From contig URNT01000005.1 of the NCBI GenBank assembly GCA_900549235.1, positions 1-64,000 on the forward strand: a stretch of 64,000 nt of DNA, written 5' to 3'. The position numbers were made by a program, and so were the translations under genes. The notes below the pieces were generated by a model. It was not told where the DNA came from. It did no database searches and saw nothing but the letters and a program-made list of their open reading frames with translations. Below, piece by piece: positions 33,456 through 41,597 of the stretch. Numbering within the stretch: the stretch's first letter is position 1; each line of letters opens with the position of its first letter. The stretch is from an uncultured Clostridium sp. Lineage in GTDB: Bacteria > Bacillota > Clostridia > Lachnospirales > Lachnospiraceae.

Positions 33456-33800
33456 TCCCTTCATCTCCTTGTCTGTATTCATGCCATATCTCATAATCAT
33501 CTAACAGAATGACCCTATTATAGCATTGAATTCCCTTCATAACCATTCACAAAACAATCGAAACAAAATGAGTAAATATATGCATTTTGTATATTTTACG
33601 TTATAATTTTTTGTTGTTTCCACTGTTGATTTCCATTAATTTACATTTTTGTTTTTACATTTCATACAAAAAAGCGCCCGTGATTCGCCCAATTCATCGT
33701 CACAAACGCTTTTCCATGTTTTTATATTTTTCCAAGAACCCCCAGAAAGGGACGGACGCTGTCTGAAAGGGTATTCCAGCAGCCCCCTCCTCTGCCCGCC
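33456..33800 (-). promoter_or_regulatory. Intergenic region ahead of the LacI operon
   Basis: These 345 bp hold no gene. Contents from right to left on minus: the araD terminator (33674-33709), an AT-rich stretch, an inverted repeat ACAAAATG (33563-33570) / CATTTTGT (33583-33590) with 12 bp between arms, and the LacI promoter -10 TATAAT (33522-33517). The matching -35 is poor (TGGTTA at 33545-33540). The inverted repeat is a candidate operator; no good catabolite-response element was found. Confidence 0.6.
33674..33709 (-). terminator. Terminator after araD
   Basis: GCGCCCGTGA (33674-33683) and TCACAAACGC (33700-33709) pair over 10 bp with three G-U pairs in RNA; on minus it is followed by six T residues. 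It closes the DeoR-ulaE-araD operon about 90 bp after the araD stop. Confidence 0.75.
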
Positions 33801-34490
33801 TTAATTCTGTCCGTAGTAAGCGCCGGCTCCATGTTTTCTCAGATAATGCTTGTCTAAAAGCGCCTGAGGGGCCGGCTGTACCTGGGGATTGATCTGCTCG
33901 CAGCGGGCGGCCATCTTTGCCACCTCCTCCAGGACAACGGCATTGTGGACCGCCTCCACGGCATCCTTACCCCAGGCGAATGGGCCGTGGTTCTTGCACA
34001 GACAGGCCGGTATGGCCATGTATTCCTTATCCTTAAAATAATCCGCGATCAGAAGACCTGTATTGGCCTCATAAGCCTCATCGATCTCCTCTTTTGTCAG
34101 GCAGCGCAGACAGGGCACCTCGCCGTAGATATAATCGGCATGGGTGGTGCCGTAGCAGGGAATGCTGCGGCCTGCCTGAGCCCAGCTGGTGGCCCAGGGA
34201 GAATGGGTGTGGACAATGCCGCCCATCTTTGGAAATGCCTTATAAAGCTCCAGATGGGTAGCCGTATCGGAGGAAGGGTTTAAACGTCCCTCTATCCGGT
34301 TCCCCTGAAGGTCCATCACAACCATATCCTCAGGAGTAAGCTTGTCATATTCCACGCCGCTTGGTTTTATGACAAACAGGCCCGTTTCACGGTCTATGGC
34401 GCTTACATTGCCCCAGGTAAAGGTCACAAGACCATGGCGGGGCAGCTCCATATTGGCTTTATATACCAGCTCTTTTAATTCTTCCAGCAT
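33801..34490 (-). CDS. araD: L-ribulose-5-phosphate 4-epimerase (AraD/UlaF)
   Basis: Class II aldolase-type epimerase of 229 aa converting L-ribulose-5-phosphate to D-xylulose-5-phosphate. Motifs: FTWGNVSAID (about 24-33), KPSGVEYD, the zinc ligands in HTHSPWATSWAQ (about 93-104), GTTHADYIYGEVPC, and the third His in CKNHGPFAWGKDAVEAVHNAVVLE. Length is standard. It is the last gene of the DeoR cluster, 11 bp after the unknown propeller-like gene. With UlaE and UlaG homologues beside it, it probably plays the UlaF role rather than arabinose use. Confidence 0.94.
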   Translation of the reverse strand: MLEELKELVYKANMELPRHGLVTFTWGNVSAIDRETGLFVIKPSGVEYDKLTPEDMVVMDLQGNRIEGRLNPSSDTATHLELYKAFPKMGGIVHTHSPWATSWAQAGRSIPCYGTTHADYIYGEVPCLRCLTKEEIDEAYEANTGLLIADYFKDKEYMAIPACLCKNHGPFAWGKDAVEAVHNAVVLEEVAKMAARCEQINPQVQPAPQALLDKHYLRKHGAGAYYGQN

Positions 34491-34501
34491 TTTATTTCCT
34501 C

Positions 34502-35545
34502 CTATGGCTCCAGAATATACATGGCGATCTCATCGGTTTCACGATTGGCGCTTATAAGGATGTCCTTTCCGTCCTTTGTGTATTTATATACATTGGCCGG
34601 CCCGCAGTCATGATCCAGCACCTGTAAACGGTATGCACCCTCCTCATAGGTAAACAGGAGAAGATCCCGATCTCCCTTGCGGTGGCCGATGATCACCCCA
34701 GGCCTGCCGCATACCATACCGCCGTAGATGGCATGGGTAAATTCAGCCGGCTTTTCATAGGCATATACGCTCTCATACCGGCCCTCCTGCTTCTTATAAA
34801 TATTGATATGCCCGCCATGGAAGGGAGCCAGCACTGCCAGTTCCTTCTCCCCGTCTCCGTCCAGATCTACCAGCACCGCATCGCTGGCCGGAGTATCTAA
34901 AAGGGTACGGATCTCCCATTCTCCCTCTGGAGATGCCGGAGGAATGAACTGGAACACACCGTTTTCCGCAGAGATCACAGCTGTCTCCACACCTTCATCC
35001 TCTACCCGGTAGTAGCCATGGTTTTTCAGCATATTGTCCCGGATCACCTGAAGCTTTAAAGGATGCTCCTCATCAAAGACACTGAGATCTTCCGGAAGTA
35101 CAGCGGCGTAAACCTTTCCAGGAGAGGACCAGTCATCCTTATATTCATGTCCGGATTTTAAGGCGCAGGCGATCAGATAGCGGACCCCGTTCCGCTCCAG
35201 AATATCAAAGCGGTGCACATGAGGCAGCTCTGCCAGGGTGCGGACCTGCCAGTTTCCCTTAGAAACCGGTGTTACAATGACGATTTTCGCTTCCTTTGAG
35301 TCATTTGGGGAGTAAAATTTGTGGGTGGCCAGAAACTGTCCGTCACTTCCCGGCACCTGAACCATGGTCATCACCCCTCCGGGCTCTGTCCACACCGTAT
35401 CCACCTCATTGCCGTCCTCATCAAAGAGGATGCACCGGTCCACCTTCTCTGCCGCCACCAGAAAATGAGGGGCTCCCTGATAGGTGAGAGGTGCGATGGA
35501 ATAGCACTTGTTAAGGGCAGCGATTACCTTTTTCTCTGCTTTCAT
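34502..35545 (-). CDS. Unknown beta-propeller-like protein with FG-GAP/VCBS-type repeat
   Basis: Protein of 347 aa that I do not recognise as a named family. It is made of repeating beta-rich segments with short polar turns, and one repeat has VDLDGDGEKELAVLAPFHGG, a Ca-binding-loop pattern seen in FG-GAP/VCBS propellers. No signal peptide or membrane helix, so it is probably cytoplasmic, unusual for such repeats. The start at 35545 (MKAEKK) overlaps the ulaE stop as ATGA and has an AAGGAG about 10 nt upstream; the ORF is open to 35623. Its place between ulaE and araD in one operon suggests a part in the same pentulose/ascorbate pathway, perhaps as a lactonase, isomerase or sensor; that is inference. 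Confidence 0.6.
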   Translation of the reverse strand: MKAEKKVIAALNKCYSIAPLTYQGAPHFLVAAEKVDRCILFDEDGNEVDTVWTEPGGVMTMVQVPGSDGQFLATHKFYSPNDSKEAKIVIVTPVSKGNWQVRTLAELPHVHRFDILERNGVRYLIACALKSGHEYKDDWSSPGKVYAAVLPEDLSVFDEEHPLKLQVIRDNMLKNHGYYRVEDEGVETAVISAENGVFQFIPPASPEGEWEIRTLLDTPASDAVLVDLDGDGEKELAVLAPFHGGHINIYKKQEGRYESVYAYEKPAEFTHAIYGGMVCGRPGVIIGHRKGDRDLLLFTYEEGAYRLQVLDHDCGPANVYKYTKDGKDILISANRETDEIAMYILEP

Positions 35546-36405
35546 GCGCTTTTTTCTCCTTTCTCCTGACGGTCCAGGATGGCCGTCATCCTGCGGCTGG
35601 CATCCAGAAGATCTTCCTTCCACTTAGGATTGCCGGTATACCAGAATTCTGTCACATACCTGCGGATCCCCAGCTCCCAGGCCTCCCGGATGGCGCTTTC
35701 AAAATCCACATGGCCCTGGCCGTAGGGAACCTCCCTGAATACCCCCGGCACCGTTTCCTTCAGATGCATGGCGGCCAGATGGCCCCTGCCGCTTCTCAGA
35801 TCCTCTAACACGTCAATCCCGTAGGCCTTTGCCGCATTGGTTACATTGCCGATGTCAGGATACACATTCAGGCAGACGGAGGACACCTGGTTCACATAGC
35901 GCATGGCCTTTGACACCGTATTCATAAATTCTGTCTCCATGGTCTCAAAGCCCAAAAGCACTCCGGCTCTGGCTGCCATCAGGGCTGCCTTTTTCAGATT
36001 TTCTTCAAAATACGCCCTTGTCTCCTCTGTGGACTCCTCATAATATACATCATAGCCTGCCAGCTGGATGATACGGATCCCCAGATCCTCTGCCAGCCCG
36101 ATGGCCTTTTCCATAATCTCCATGCTCCTCCTGCGGATCTCAGGATCCGCGCTTCCCATAGGGTATCTGCGGTGGCCGCTTAAGCACATAGTCCGGACCG
36201 GAAGTCCTACCACCTCCATAATATTTACAAGCTCCATCCGCTCTGCCCGGGACATATCAAGACGTCCCAGCTTTTCATCTGTCTCGTCAATACTGATCTC
36301 CACAAAATCAAAGCCGGCCTCCTTCGCGGCCTCCAGCTTTTCCTTCCAGCCAAGTGTCCCCGGCATGGATTTTTCATAAAGACCCAGCGTATATCCTCTT
36401 TCCAT
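35542..36405 (-). CDS. ulaE: L-ribulose-5-phosphate 3-epimerase (UlaE/SgaU type)
   Basis: TIM-barrel epimerase of 287 aa interconverting L-ribulose-5-phosphate and L-xylulose-5-phosphate. Family signatures: LGLYEKSMP, AGFDFVEISIDETDEKLGRLDM, MCLSGHRRYPMGS, QLAGYDVYYEE, GFETMETEFMNTV with metal-binding Glu, and MHLKETVPGVFREVPYGQGHVDF. Glu, Asp and His metal ligands appear to be kept. The start at 36405 is preferred because GGAGG lies 6 nt upstream; the ATG at 36411 abuts it. It follows the DeoR gene by 47 bp and overlaps the next gene by 4 bp. Confidence 0.93.
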   Translation of the reverse strand: MERGYTLGLYEKSMPGTLGWKEKLEAAKEAGFDFVEISIDETDEKLGRLDMSRAERMELVNIMEVVGLPVRTMCLSGHRRYPMGSADPEIRRRSMEIMEKAIGLAEDLGIRIIQLAGYDVYYEESTEETRAYFEENLKKAALMAARAGVLLGFETMETEFMNTVSKAMRYVNQVSSVCLNVYPDIGNVTNAAKAYGIDVLEDLRSGRGHLAAMHLKETVPGVFREVPYGQGHVDFESAIREAWELGIRRYVTEFWYTGNPKWKEDLLDASRRMTAILDRQEKGEKSA

Positions 36406-36452
36406 CTTCATCCTCCATGAATGTCAGACACAGACACAGGGATGACGGCAGC

Positions 36453-37220
36453 TTAAGCCTCCGGCTCCACCCGGTATACCGAAACGCCCCGTTCGCGGAT
36501 CTCCTCCAGGGCATCCTCAGGAGCCAGCCAGTCGGTGATCAGGCAGTGGATCTTCTCAATGGGGCAGCTCATAAAGCTGCTGCACTTTCCCACCTTGGTA
36601 TGGTCAGCCATTACATAGACCATCTGGGTGGTGTGCTCGATCATCCGCTCATTGATGCTGACCTCGCTGAAAATCTCTGTGGACATACCATTTTCCGCGC
36701 TGATGCCGGAGCAGCCTACAAAGGCCTTTCTGGCATAGACAGGCTGAAGGCTCCTTAAGGCAAAATCTCCTACCATAGCCTCCTTCGGATGGCGCAGCTC
36801 CCCGCCGGTCAGCACCACGCTGACGCCGGCGGGATAAGGCACGCCGATGGCTTTTCCATTGTTTGTGATCACCGTTACATTGCCGCACCCGATATGGGGC
36901 AGAAGCTCCAGGGCATTGCTGCTGGTATTGATGAAAATGGTATCATCCTCTGCCACCAGGGACGCCGCATAGCGGGCGATCAGCCCCCGGCAGCGCTGCA
37001 CCAGATCCACCTCACGGTTTTCCGCCATGGTGGAAACTGCCCCTCCGTAGGTACGGACCAGAAGCTTCTGCTCCTCCAGATACTGGAGGTCTCTCCGGAT
37101 GGTAATCAGAGATACCCCCAGCTCCTCTGCCAGTTCATCCACACGCACCTCCGGATTCCGGCGCATCCCTTCGATGATGCGCTGTCTCCGGTTCTCAACA
37201 CAAGCCCGTTCTCGTTTCAT
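36453..37220 (-). CDS. DeoR-family transcriptional regulator (UlaR-like)
   Basis: Repressor of 255 aa. The N-terminal DeoR HTH is RRQRIIEGMRRNPEVRVDELAEELGVSLITIRRDL (about 11-45), and the sensor domain (about 75-235) has the family phosphate-sugar pocket motifs (DDTIFINTSSNALEL, VVLTGGELR, MVYVMADHTKVG). It is the first gene of the operon with ulaE, the propeller-like gene and araD. UlaG lies upstream with its own transcript. A UlaR-like role sensing a phosphorylated pathway sugar is likely from context. Confidence 0.92.
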   Translation of the reverse strand: MKRERACVENRRQRIIEGMRRNPEVRVDELAEELGVSLITIRRDLQYLEEQKLLVRTYGGAVSTMAENREVDLVQRCRGLIARYAASLVAEDDTIFINTSSNALELLPHIGCGNVTVITNNGKAIGVPYPAGVSVVLTGGELRHPKEAMVGDFALRSLQPVYARKAFVGCSGISAENGMSTEIFSEVSINERMIEHTTQMVYVMADHTKVGKCSSFMSCPIEKIHCLITDWLAPEDALEEIRERGVSVYRVEPEA

Positions 37221-37255
37221 ATCCTTTACCTCTCATTTCCTTCGATATGTATCAC

Positions 37256-37284
37256 ATTATAGCTCATTCTGATGCTTGTGTCAT
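37256..37284 (-). promoter_or_regulatory. Promoter of the DeoR-ulaE-araD operon
   Basis: Minus strand: -35 ATGACA (37284-37279), 17 bp, perfect -10 TATAAT (37261-37256). The leader is about 30 nt. Confidence 0.7.
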
Positions 37285-37326
37285 GTGTTTATGTTCGTTT
37301 TGATTCTTTTTAATCAGCCGATAAAA

Positions 37327-37366
37327 CCGCACAGCTGCTGCCTTTCCCTCAGAAAAGGTGCCGCGG
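37327..37366 (-). terminator. Terminator after ulaG
   Basis: Outer CCGC (37327-37330) / GCGG (37363-37366) and inner CCTTT (37341-37345) / AAAGG (37354-37358) make an interrupted hairpin; on minus it ends in TTTTAT. It lies between ulaG and the DeoR promoter. Strength is moderate because the stem is broken. Confidence 0.55.
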
Positions 37367-37394
37367 TGAAACTTTGAGGGCTTGATCCCTTCCC

Positions 37395-38498
37395 CTACAG
37401 ACAGGAGCGGAACGGGATATTCTGAGGCGCCTCGAAGCAGTCCTCAAAACCTCTGCGGTGATGATATGCCCTCTTGTCCTTGTCGGTAGGATATACATAT
37501 TTTCCGCCTACCTCCCAGAAGAATGGATGGAACTGATAATCCAGACGGTCCTTCTTCATATCATAAAGAACACGGATCTCATTTACATCTGCCATGAAGT
37601 TGGTCCATACATCATAATGGATAGGGATCACAACCTTGCATCTGAGAGCTTCTGCCATACGAAGGATATCGCAGGAGGTCATCTTGTCTGCCATGCCCAC
37701 CGGATTCTCGCCGTAGGAGCCAAAGGCCACGTCCACATCATAGTCCTTTCCATGCTTTGCAAAGTAGATGGAATAATGAGAGTCGCCGCTGTGATAGATA
37801 TTTCCTCCCGGTGTCTTGATCAGGTAATTCACTGCCTTGTCATCCATGTCTGTAGGGCAGATGCCAGTCAGCTCCTCGCGGTCAGGGCCGGTGGAATCGG
37901 TTGTTACAAGACAGGTACGGTCAAAGGAATCCAGGGCTACGATCTCCAGATCCTTGATCTTAATGGTATCACCAGGGCGGACGGTGATGCAGCGGTCTTC
38001 CGGAACTCCCCACTTGATCCAGGTCTCAACCGACTTCTTAGGGCCGATAAACGGAACAGGAATCTCATTTCCCTTTTCGTCTACAGTGGTCATGCCGCTC
38101 TGGATCACATGGGCTGCATACTCGGCGCTCATATGGTCCTGATGATAATGGGTTGCCAGAACCGCGTCTACCTGGCGGATGGCAAAGGGATCGATCACAA
38201 AGGGAACAGCCCTCAGGTTTGGCTGCATATTTCTTGCGCCGCACATATTTGCCATCTGATGGCCTACTGCCATCTTGCCGTTGCCACGGGTTCTTTTTCC
38301 GTTGCCGCACCAGAGGTCAATGGTGATGTTGCAGCCCCCCGGAGTCTTAAACCACATTCCTGTACAGCCAAGCCACCACATAGCAACGGTTCCAGGTTTT
38401 ACCTCCTCAGCCTCGATCTCCTCGTTGAGCCAGGTGCCCCACTCCGGAAATGTACTCATGATCCATGATTCTCGTGTCATTTCGCTCACTTTGCTCAT
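37395..38498 (-). CDS. ulaG: L-ascorbate-6-phosphate lactonase (UlaG)
   Basis: MBL-fold lactonase of 367 aa, close to the 354-aa E. coli UlaG. The segment MWWLGCTGMWFKTPGGCNITIDLWCGNGKRT and the metal motif THYHQDHMSAEYAA are diagnostic, with IYHSGDSHYSIYFAKHG and VVIPIHYDVW for the other ligands. The start at 38498 has GAGGGAG upstream; the ORF is open to 38516. It is transcribed on its own, ahead of the DeoR-ulaE-araD operon. TTTTATGAT repeats sit upstream. No UlaD or UlaABC PTS gene is in the window, so the substrate may be ascorbate-6-phosphate or a related lactone. Confidence 0.93.
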   Translation of the reverse strand: MSKVSEMTRESWIMSTFPEWGTWLNEEIEAEEVKPGTVAMWWLGCTGMWFKTPGGCNITIDLWCGNGKRTRGNGKMAVGHQMANMCGARNMQPNLRAVPFVIDPFAIRQVDAVLATHYHQDHMSAEYAAHVIQSGMTTVDEKGNEIPVPFIGPKKSVETWIKWGVPEDRCITVRPGDTIKIKDLEIVALDSFDRTCLVTTDSTGPDREELTGICPTDMDDKAVNYLIKTPGGNIYHSGDSHYSIYFAKHGKDYDVDVAFGSYGENPVGMADKMTSCDILRMAEALRCKVVIPIHYDVWTNFMADVNEIRVLYDMKKDRLDYQFHPFFWEVGGKYVYPTDKDKRAYHHRRGFEDCFEAPQNIPFRSCL

Positions 38499-38519
38499 TT
38501 TTGCTCCCTCTTTCATGTT

Positions 38520-38623
38520 TTTTATGATTGGATTTTACATGCTTTATTGTTTGTATCCATAATTTACTACATTATACGATTGTTTTCAAGAGCTTTTTAT
38601 GATCGATTTCATTATTTTATGAT
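38520..38623. promoter_or_regulatory. ulaG upstream region with TTTTATGAT repeats
   Basis: TTTTATGAT occurs on plus at 38520-38528, 38595-38603 and 38615-38623; the last two are exactly 20 bp apart. The likely ulaG -10, TATAAT (38576-38571 on minus), lies between the first and second copies and has no good -35. The layout suggests operator half-sites for the DeoR regulator two genes away, with possible looping. This is inference from position and repetition. Confidence 0.45.
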
Positions 38624-38707
38624 TATTTTTAGAAATTGTCCTTATGTTTACGTTTTATTGCATGATTTTAGATGGCTAGACATGATTTATTTGTTCTTTT
38701 CGCTCAT

Positions 38708-38752
38708 AAAAAGACTCCCTCCCGATTTTCCCAACCGGAATGGAGTCTTTTT
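38708..38752 (-). terminator. Terminator after the cysteine desulfidase-family gene
   Basis: AAAAAGACTCC (38708-38718) pairs with GGAGTCTTTTT (38742-38752), a perfect 11-bp stem ending in five T residues on minus. It lies 11 bp after the stop at 38763. Confidence 0.9.
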
Positions 38753-38762
38753 TCACAATTTT

Positions 38763-40040
38763 TTAATTTCCAATCATAATCCTTATGATCTCTTCATTGG
38801 TTTCCTTCATGCCTTCTTTTCCAAGGCGGCCTACATTTTTCAGTGTCTCCTCCACGCCCTTGGTGACAATCCCGTCGCCGCCATAGAACTGCTGGCCTCT
38901 GATGTACATATTGTAGCCCAGGATGCCTGCGTCTACCGCAGAGGCGATCTTGGCCGCGCAGGAGGCCTTTGCCCCGTCGCAGACAATGCCGGATACGATG
39001 GCGAGGGCATTGACCACCGTATGGGTTACCTCCTTATAGCCTCCGCCGCACAGGTAGGCGATACCTGCCCCTGCTCCGGCCCCTGCGCTGACCGCGCCGC
39101 AGTAGGCGGAAAGACGGCCGATGGGGGTTTTCTGATGAATAGCCGTCAGGTTTGAAAGGGCCAGGGCGCGGTACATCTTTTCCTCCCCTGACTTCAGCTC
39201 CTTGGCGTAAACGATCACCGGCAGAGAGGCGGTCATCCCCTGGTTGCCGCTTCCTGAGTTGATGATCACCGGAAGCTCACAGCCGTTCATCCTGGCGTCG
39301 GAGCCTGCGGCTGCCATAGCCTTTGCCCTGACACGCACGTTGCTGCCGTCCATATCAAGGAGCACCTTGCCGATGTTGGCGCCGTAATCTCCCCTTAAGC
39401 CCTCCTCCGCAATGGCCGTATTATACTGGATCTGGCGGTCCAGAATGGGCTTAATATCCTCGATGTCCACCGTATTGATAAAGTCCCAGATGTCCTCCAT
39501 GCAAAGAAGTGAACGGTCGGTAAGTCCTTCTTCTGTCTCCCCTGCTACCTCTGTATAGGAAAGAACCTCCTTATCCTTTTCGATAAGAACAATGTTGGTG
39601 TGGTAGTTCGCGATCCGCACCCTTGCATAGGACTCTCCCTTATACAGAGTCACAATAATGTCAAAGGTGAGGCCATTGTCCACATGCTCCACGCTGATAG
39701 GTGTATGCCCCAGAAATTCCTTCATCTGCGCTATCTGTTCCGGCGTTACGCTGGCGATTACCTCCAGCTCCTTATCCGGATCCCCTGCTATGATGCCTGC
39801 TGCCGCTGCCGCGGGGATTCCCTTTAGATGATCTGTATTTGGCACGATCACGGACTTTACATTTTTAATAATGCTTCCGCTTGCGCCGATCTCTACCCGG
39901 TCAGGAAGCTCCCCCAGCACCCGTCTTGCCACAGCCGCCCCATATGCCAGGGCGATAGGCTCCGTACAGCCCATGGCAGGAACCAGCTCCTCCTTTAAAA
40001 TCTGTACAAAAGCTTCATATTTTTTGTTTGTCTTATCCAC
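38763..40040 (-). CDS. L-cysteine desulfidase / L-serine dehydratase-alpha-like protein (CyuA, UPF0597)
   Basis: Cytoplasmic protein of 425 aa in the CyuA/YhaM family, whose members degrade L-cysteine to pyruvate, sulfide and ammonia with a 4Fe-4S cluster. The N-terminal MGCTEPIALAYGAAVARR and later GSGNQGMTASLPV, KASCAAKIA and GGDGIVTKGVEETLKNVG are family hallmarks; the cysteines in the first and the CDGAKASC segment fit cluster ligands. The start is taken as a GTG at 40040, which gives the usual spacing to MGCTEP; an ATG at 40085 is also in frame but lies close to the promoter and has no site. A divergent LysR gene at 40181 probably regulates it. Confidence 0.85.
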   Translation of the reverse strand: MDKTNKKYEAFVQILKEELVPAMGCTEPIALAYGAAVARRVLGELPDRVEIGASGSIIKNVKSVIVPNTDHLKGIPAAAAAGIIAGDPDKELEVIASVTPEQIAQMKEFLGHTPISVEHVDNGLTFDIIVTLYKGESYARVRIANYHTNIVLIEKDKEVLSYTEVAGETEEGLTDRSLLCMEDIWDFINTVDIEDIKPILDRQIQYNTAIAEEGLRGDYGANIGKVLLDMDGSNVRVRAKAMAAAGSDARMNGCELPVIINSGSGNQGMTASLPVIVYAKELKSGEEKMYRALALSNLTAIHQKTPIGRLSAYCGAVSAGAGAGAGIAYLCGGGYKEVTHTVVNALAIVSGIVCDGAKASCAAKIASAVDAGILGYNMYIRGQQFYGGDGIVTKGVEETLKNVGRLGKEGMKETNEEIIRIMIGN

Positions 40041-40180
40041 GTCCCCATATCCCTTTCTCTGCCGTATCTGTCTTTCGGCTTGCATTTTTTATAGTCTTAA
40101 TGTACCATAAATGTATACTGTTGTAAATTTTAACGTTTTTATGATATGGTTTAAATATTTTTATAGAAAAGGAGATCAGA

Positions 40181-41068
40181 ATGGAGCTTCGTGAGATTGC
40201 CACCTTTCTTCAGGTGGCACAGCAGAACAGTTTTTCAAGGGCGGCGGAGCAGCTGGGCTACTCCCAGGCCGCCGTTACCATACAGATCAAGCAGCTGGAA
40301 AAAGAGCTGGGGGTCCACCTCTTTGACCGTATGGGAAAGCAGACTACCCTAACCCATCAGGGAGCTGTTTTTTACGAATACGCCTCCTCAGTGATGCGGG
40401 ATCTGGCAAGGGCAAGGGACGCAGTGGCGGATCCCAGGGAGCTTACGGGAAAACTGTGCCTGGGAGCCATCGAATCGGTCTGCGCTTCCATTTTCCCATC
40501 CATCCTGAAGGAATACCATCGGCTGTATCCCAAGGTAAAAATCAGTATCATTACCGATTCCCCAAGCGTCCTGTTAGAACTGATGAACCGCAATAAGATT
40601 GACATCGTATATTTCCTGGACCAGCGTATGTATGACAGCAAATGGGTGAAGGTGCTGGAGGCGCCGGAGGAGATCATCTTTGTGGCCTCCAGAGAGCACC
40701 CTCTGGCAGGAAGATCCAGGCTGGAGCTGGATACAGTGATCGCCCAGCCCTTTATCCTGACAGAAAAAAATGCCAGCTACCGGTACATACTTGACCAGTA
40801 TCTGGCATCCTGCGGCCGGGCCATCGAGCCCTACCTGGAAAGCGGCAACACCCAGTTTATCATAAATCTCCTGAGAGAAAATCTGGGTGTCTCTTTTCTT
40901 CCTGAATTCACCGTCCACCGGGACATCGTAAATCGGAGGCTGGCTGCCCTTGATGTGGCAGACTTTCATATGCGCATCTGGCGCCAGGTGGTCTATCACA
41001 AGGATAAATGGGTGACCAGGGAGATGAAGGCCTTCCTTGAGCTGGCAATGAATCCTACTGTCCGTTGA
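40181..41068 (+). CDS. LysR-family transcriptional regulator
   Basis: Regulator of 295 aa. The HTH is NSFSRAAEQLGYSQAAVTIQIKQLEKELGVHLFDRMG (about 18-54), then an effector domain (about 88-290) with GAIESVCASIFPSIL and the FILTEKNASYRY segment. AAAGGAGATCAG precedes the start. It diverges from the CyuA-family gene over 140 bp and is its likely regulator. Its 3' end overlaps the convergent leuD 3' end by 14 bp (41055-41068), so neither can have a terminator before its stop. Confidence 0.93.
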   Translation: MELREIATFLQVAQQNSFSRAAEQLGYSQAAVTIQIKQLEKELGVHLFDRMGKQTTLTHQGAVFYEYASSVMRDLARARDAVADPRELTGKLCLGAIESVCASIFPSILKEYHRLYPKVKISIITDSPSVLLELMNRNKIDIVYFLDQRMYDSKWVKVLEAPEEIIFVASREHPLAGRSRLELDTVIAQPFILTEKNASYRYILDQYLASCGRAIEPYLESGNTQFIINLLRENLGVSFLPEFTVHRDIVNRRLAALDVADFHMRIWRQVVYHKDKWVTREMKAFLELAMNPTVR

Positions 41069-41540
41069 TATAATTTACCAGGCCTCCGGCAGAAATGATC
41101 TTCTGCATAAAAGGAGGGAAGGACTGGCCCTGATAGGTCTCGCCCTTTGTCCTGTTGATGATCAGGCCGCTGTCAAAATCCACCTCTACCTCATCTCCTG
41201 CCTCAATGGCCCTTGCGGCCTCTACGCACTCGATGATTGGAAGGCCGATGTTGATGGCGTTGCGGTAGAAGATCCTTGCAAAGGTCTCAGCGATCACACA
41301 GCTGATGCCGGCACACTTAAGGGCCAGAGGGGCGTGTTCACGGGAGGAGCCGCAGCCAAAGTTTTTGTTGGCTACTACCAGATCCCCCTTCTGAACCTTT
41401 TTAATAAATTCCTTGTCAATGTCCTCCATACAGTGCTTTGCCAGCTCCTCGCCCTGGGTGGCGTTTAAGTAACGGGCTGGGATGATCACATCTGTATCGA
41501 TATTGTCTCCATATTTAAAAACGTGTCCACATGCTTTCAT
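41055..41540 (-). CDS. leuD: 3-isopropylmalate dehydratase small subunit (LeuD-type)
   Basis: Swivel-domain subunit of 161 aa of a heterodimeric aconitase-family hydro-lyase. HVFKYGDNIDTDVIIPARYL at the N terminus and VANKNFGCGSSREHAPLALK are signatures. The 161-aa length is that of the clostridial/archaeal LeuD class rather than the 200-aa enterobacterial one. It lies 57 bp downstream of leuC with AAGGAG at its start. Because leuA and leuB are not adjacent, homoaconitate, citraconate or dimethylmalate as substrates cannot be excluded. Confidence 0.9.
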   Translation of the reverse strand: MKACGHVFKYGDNIDTDVIIPARYLNATQGEELAKHCMEDIDKEFIKKVQKGDLVVANKNFGCGSSREHAPLALKCAGISCVIAETFARIFYRNAINIGLPIIECVEAARAIEAGDEVEVDFDSGLIINRTKGETYQGQSFPPFMQKIISAGGLVNYINGQ

Positions 41541-41597
41541 GTCCGGTTCTCCTTTTTCAAATGGGTCTAATTGATCAGAGTGTGTCTGATCCGCGCT

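Noticed and set aside
37458..38468. 336-aa plus-strand ORF antisense to ulaG
   Set aside because: Its whole length is opposite a well-conserved lactonase gene; composition and lack of a site mark it as a shadow frame.
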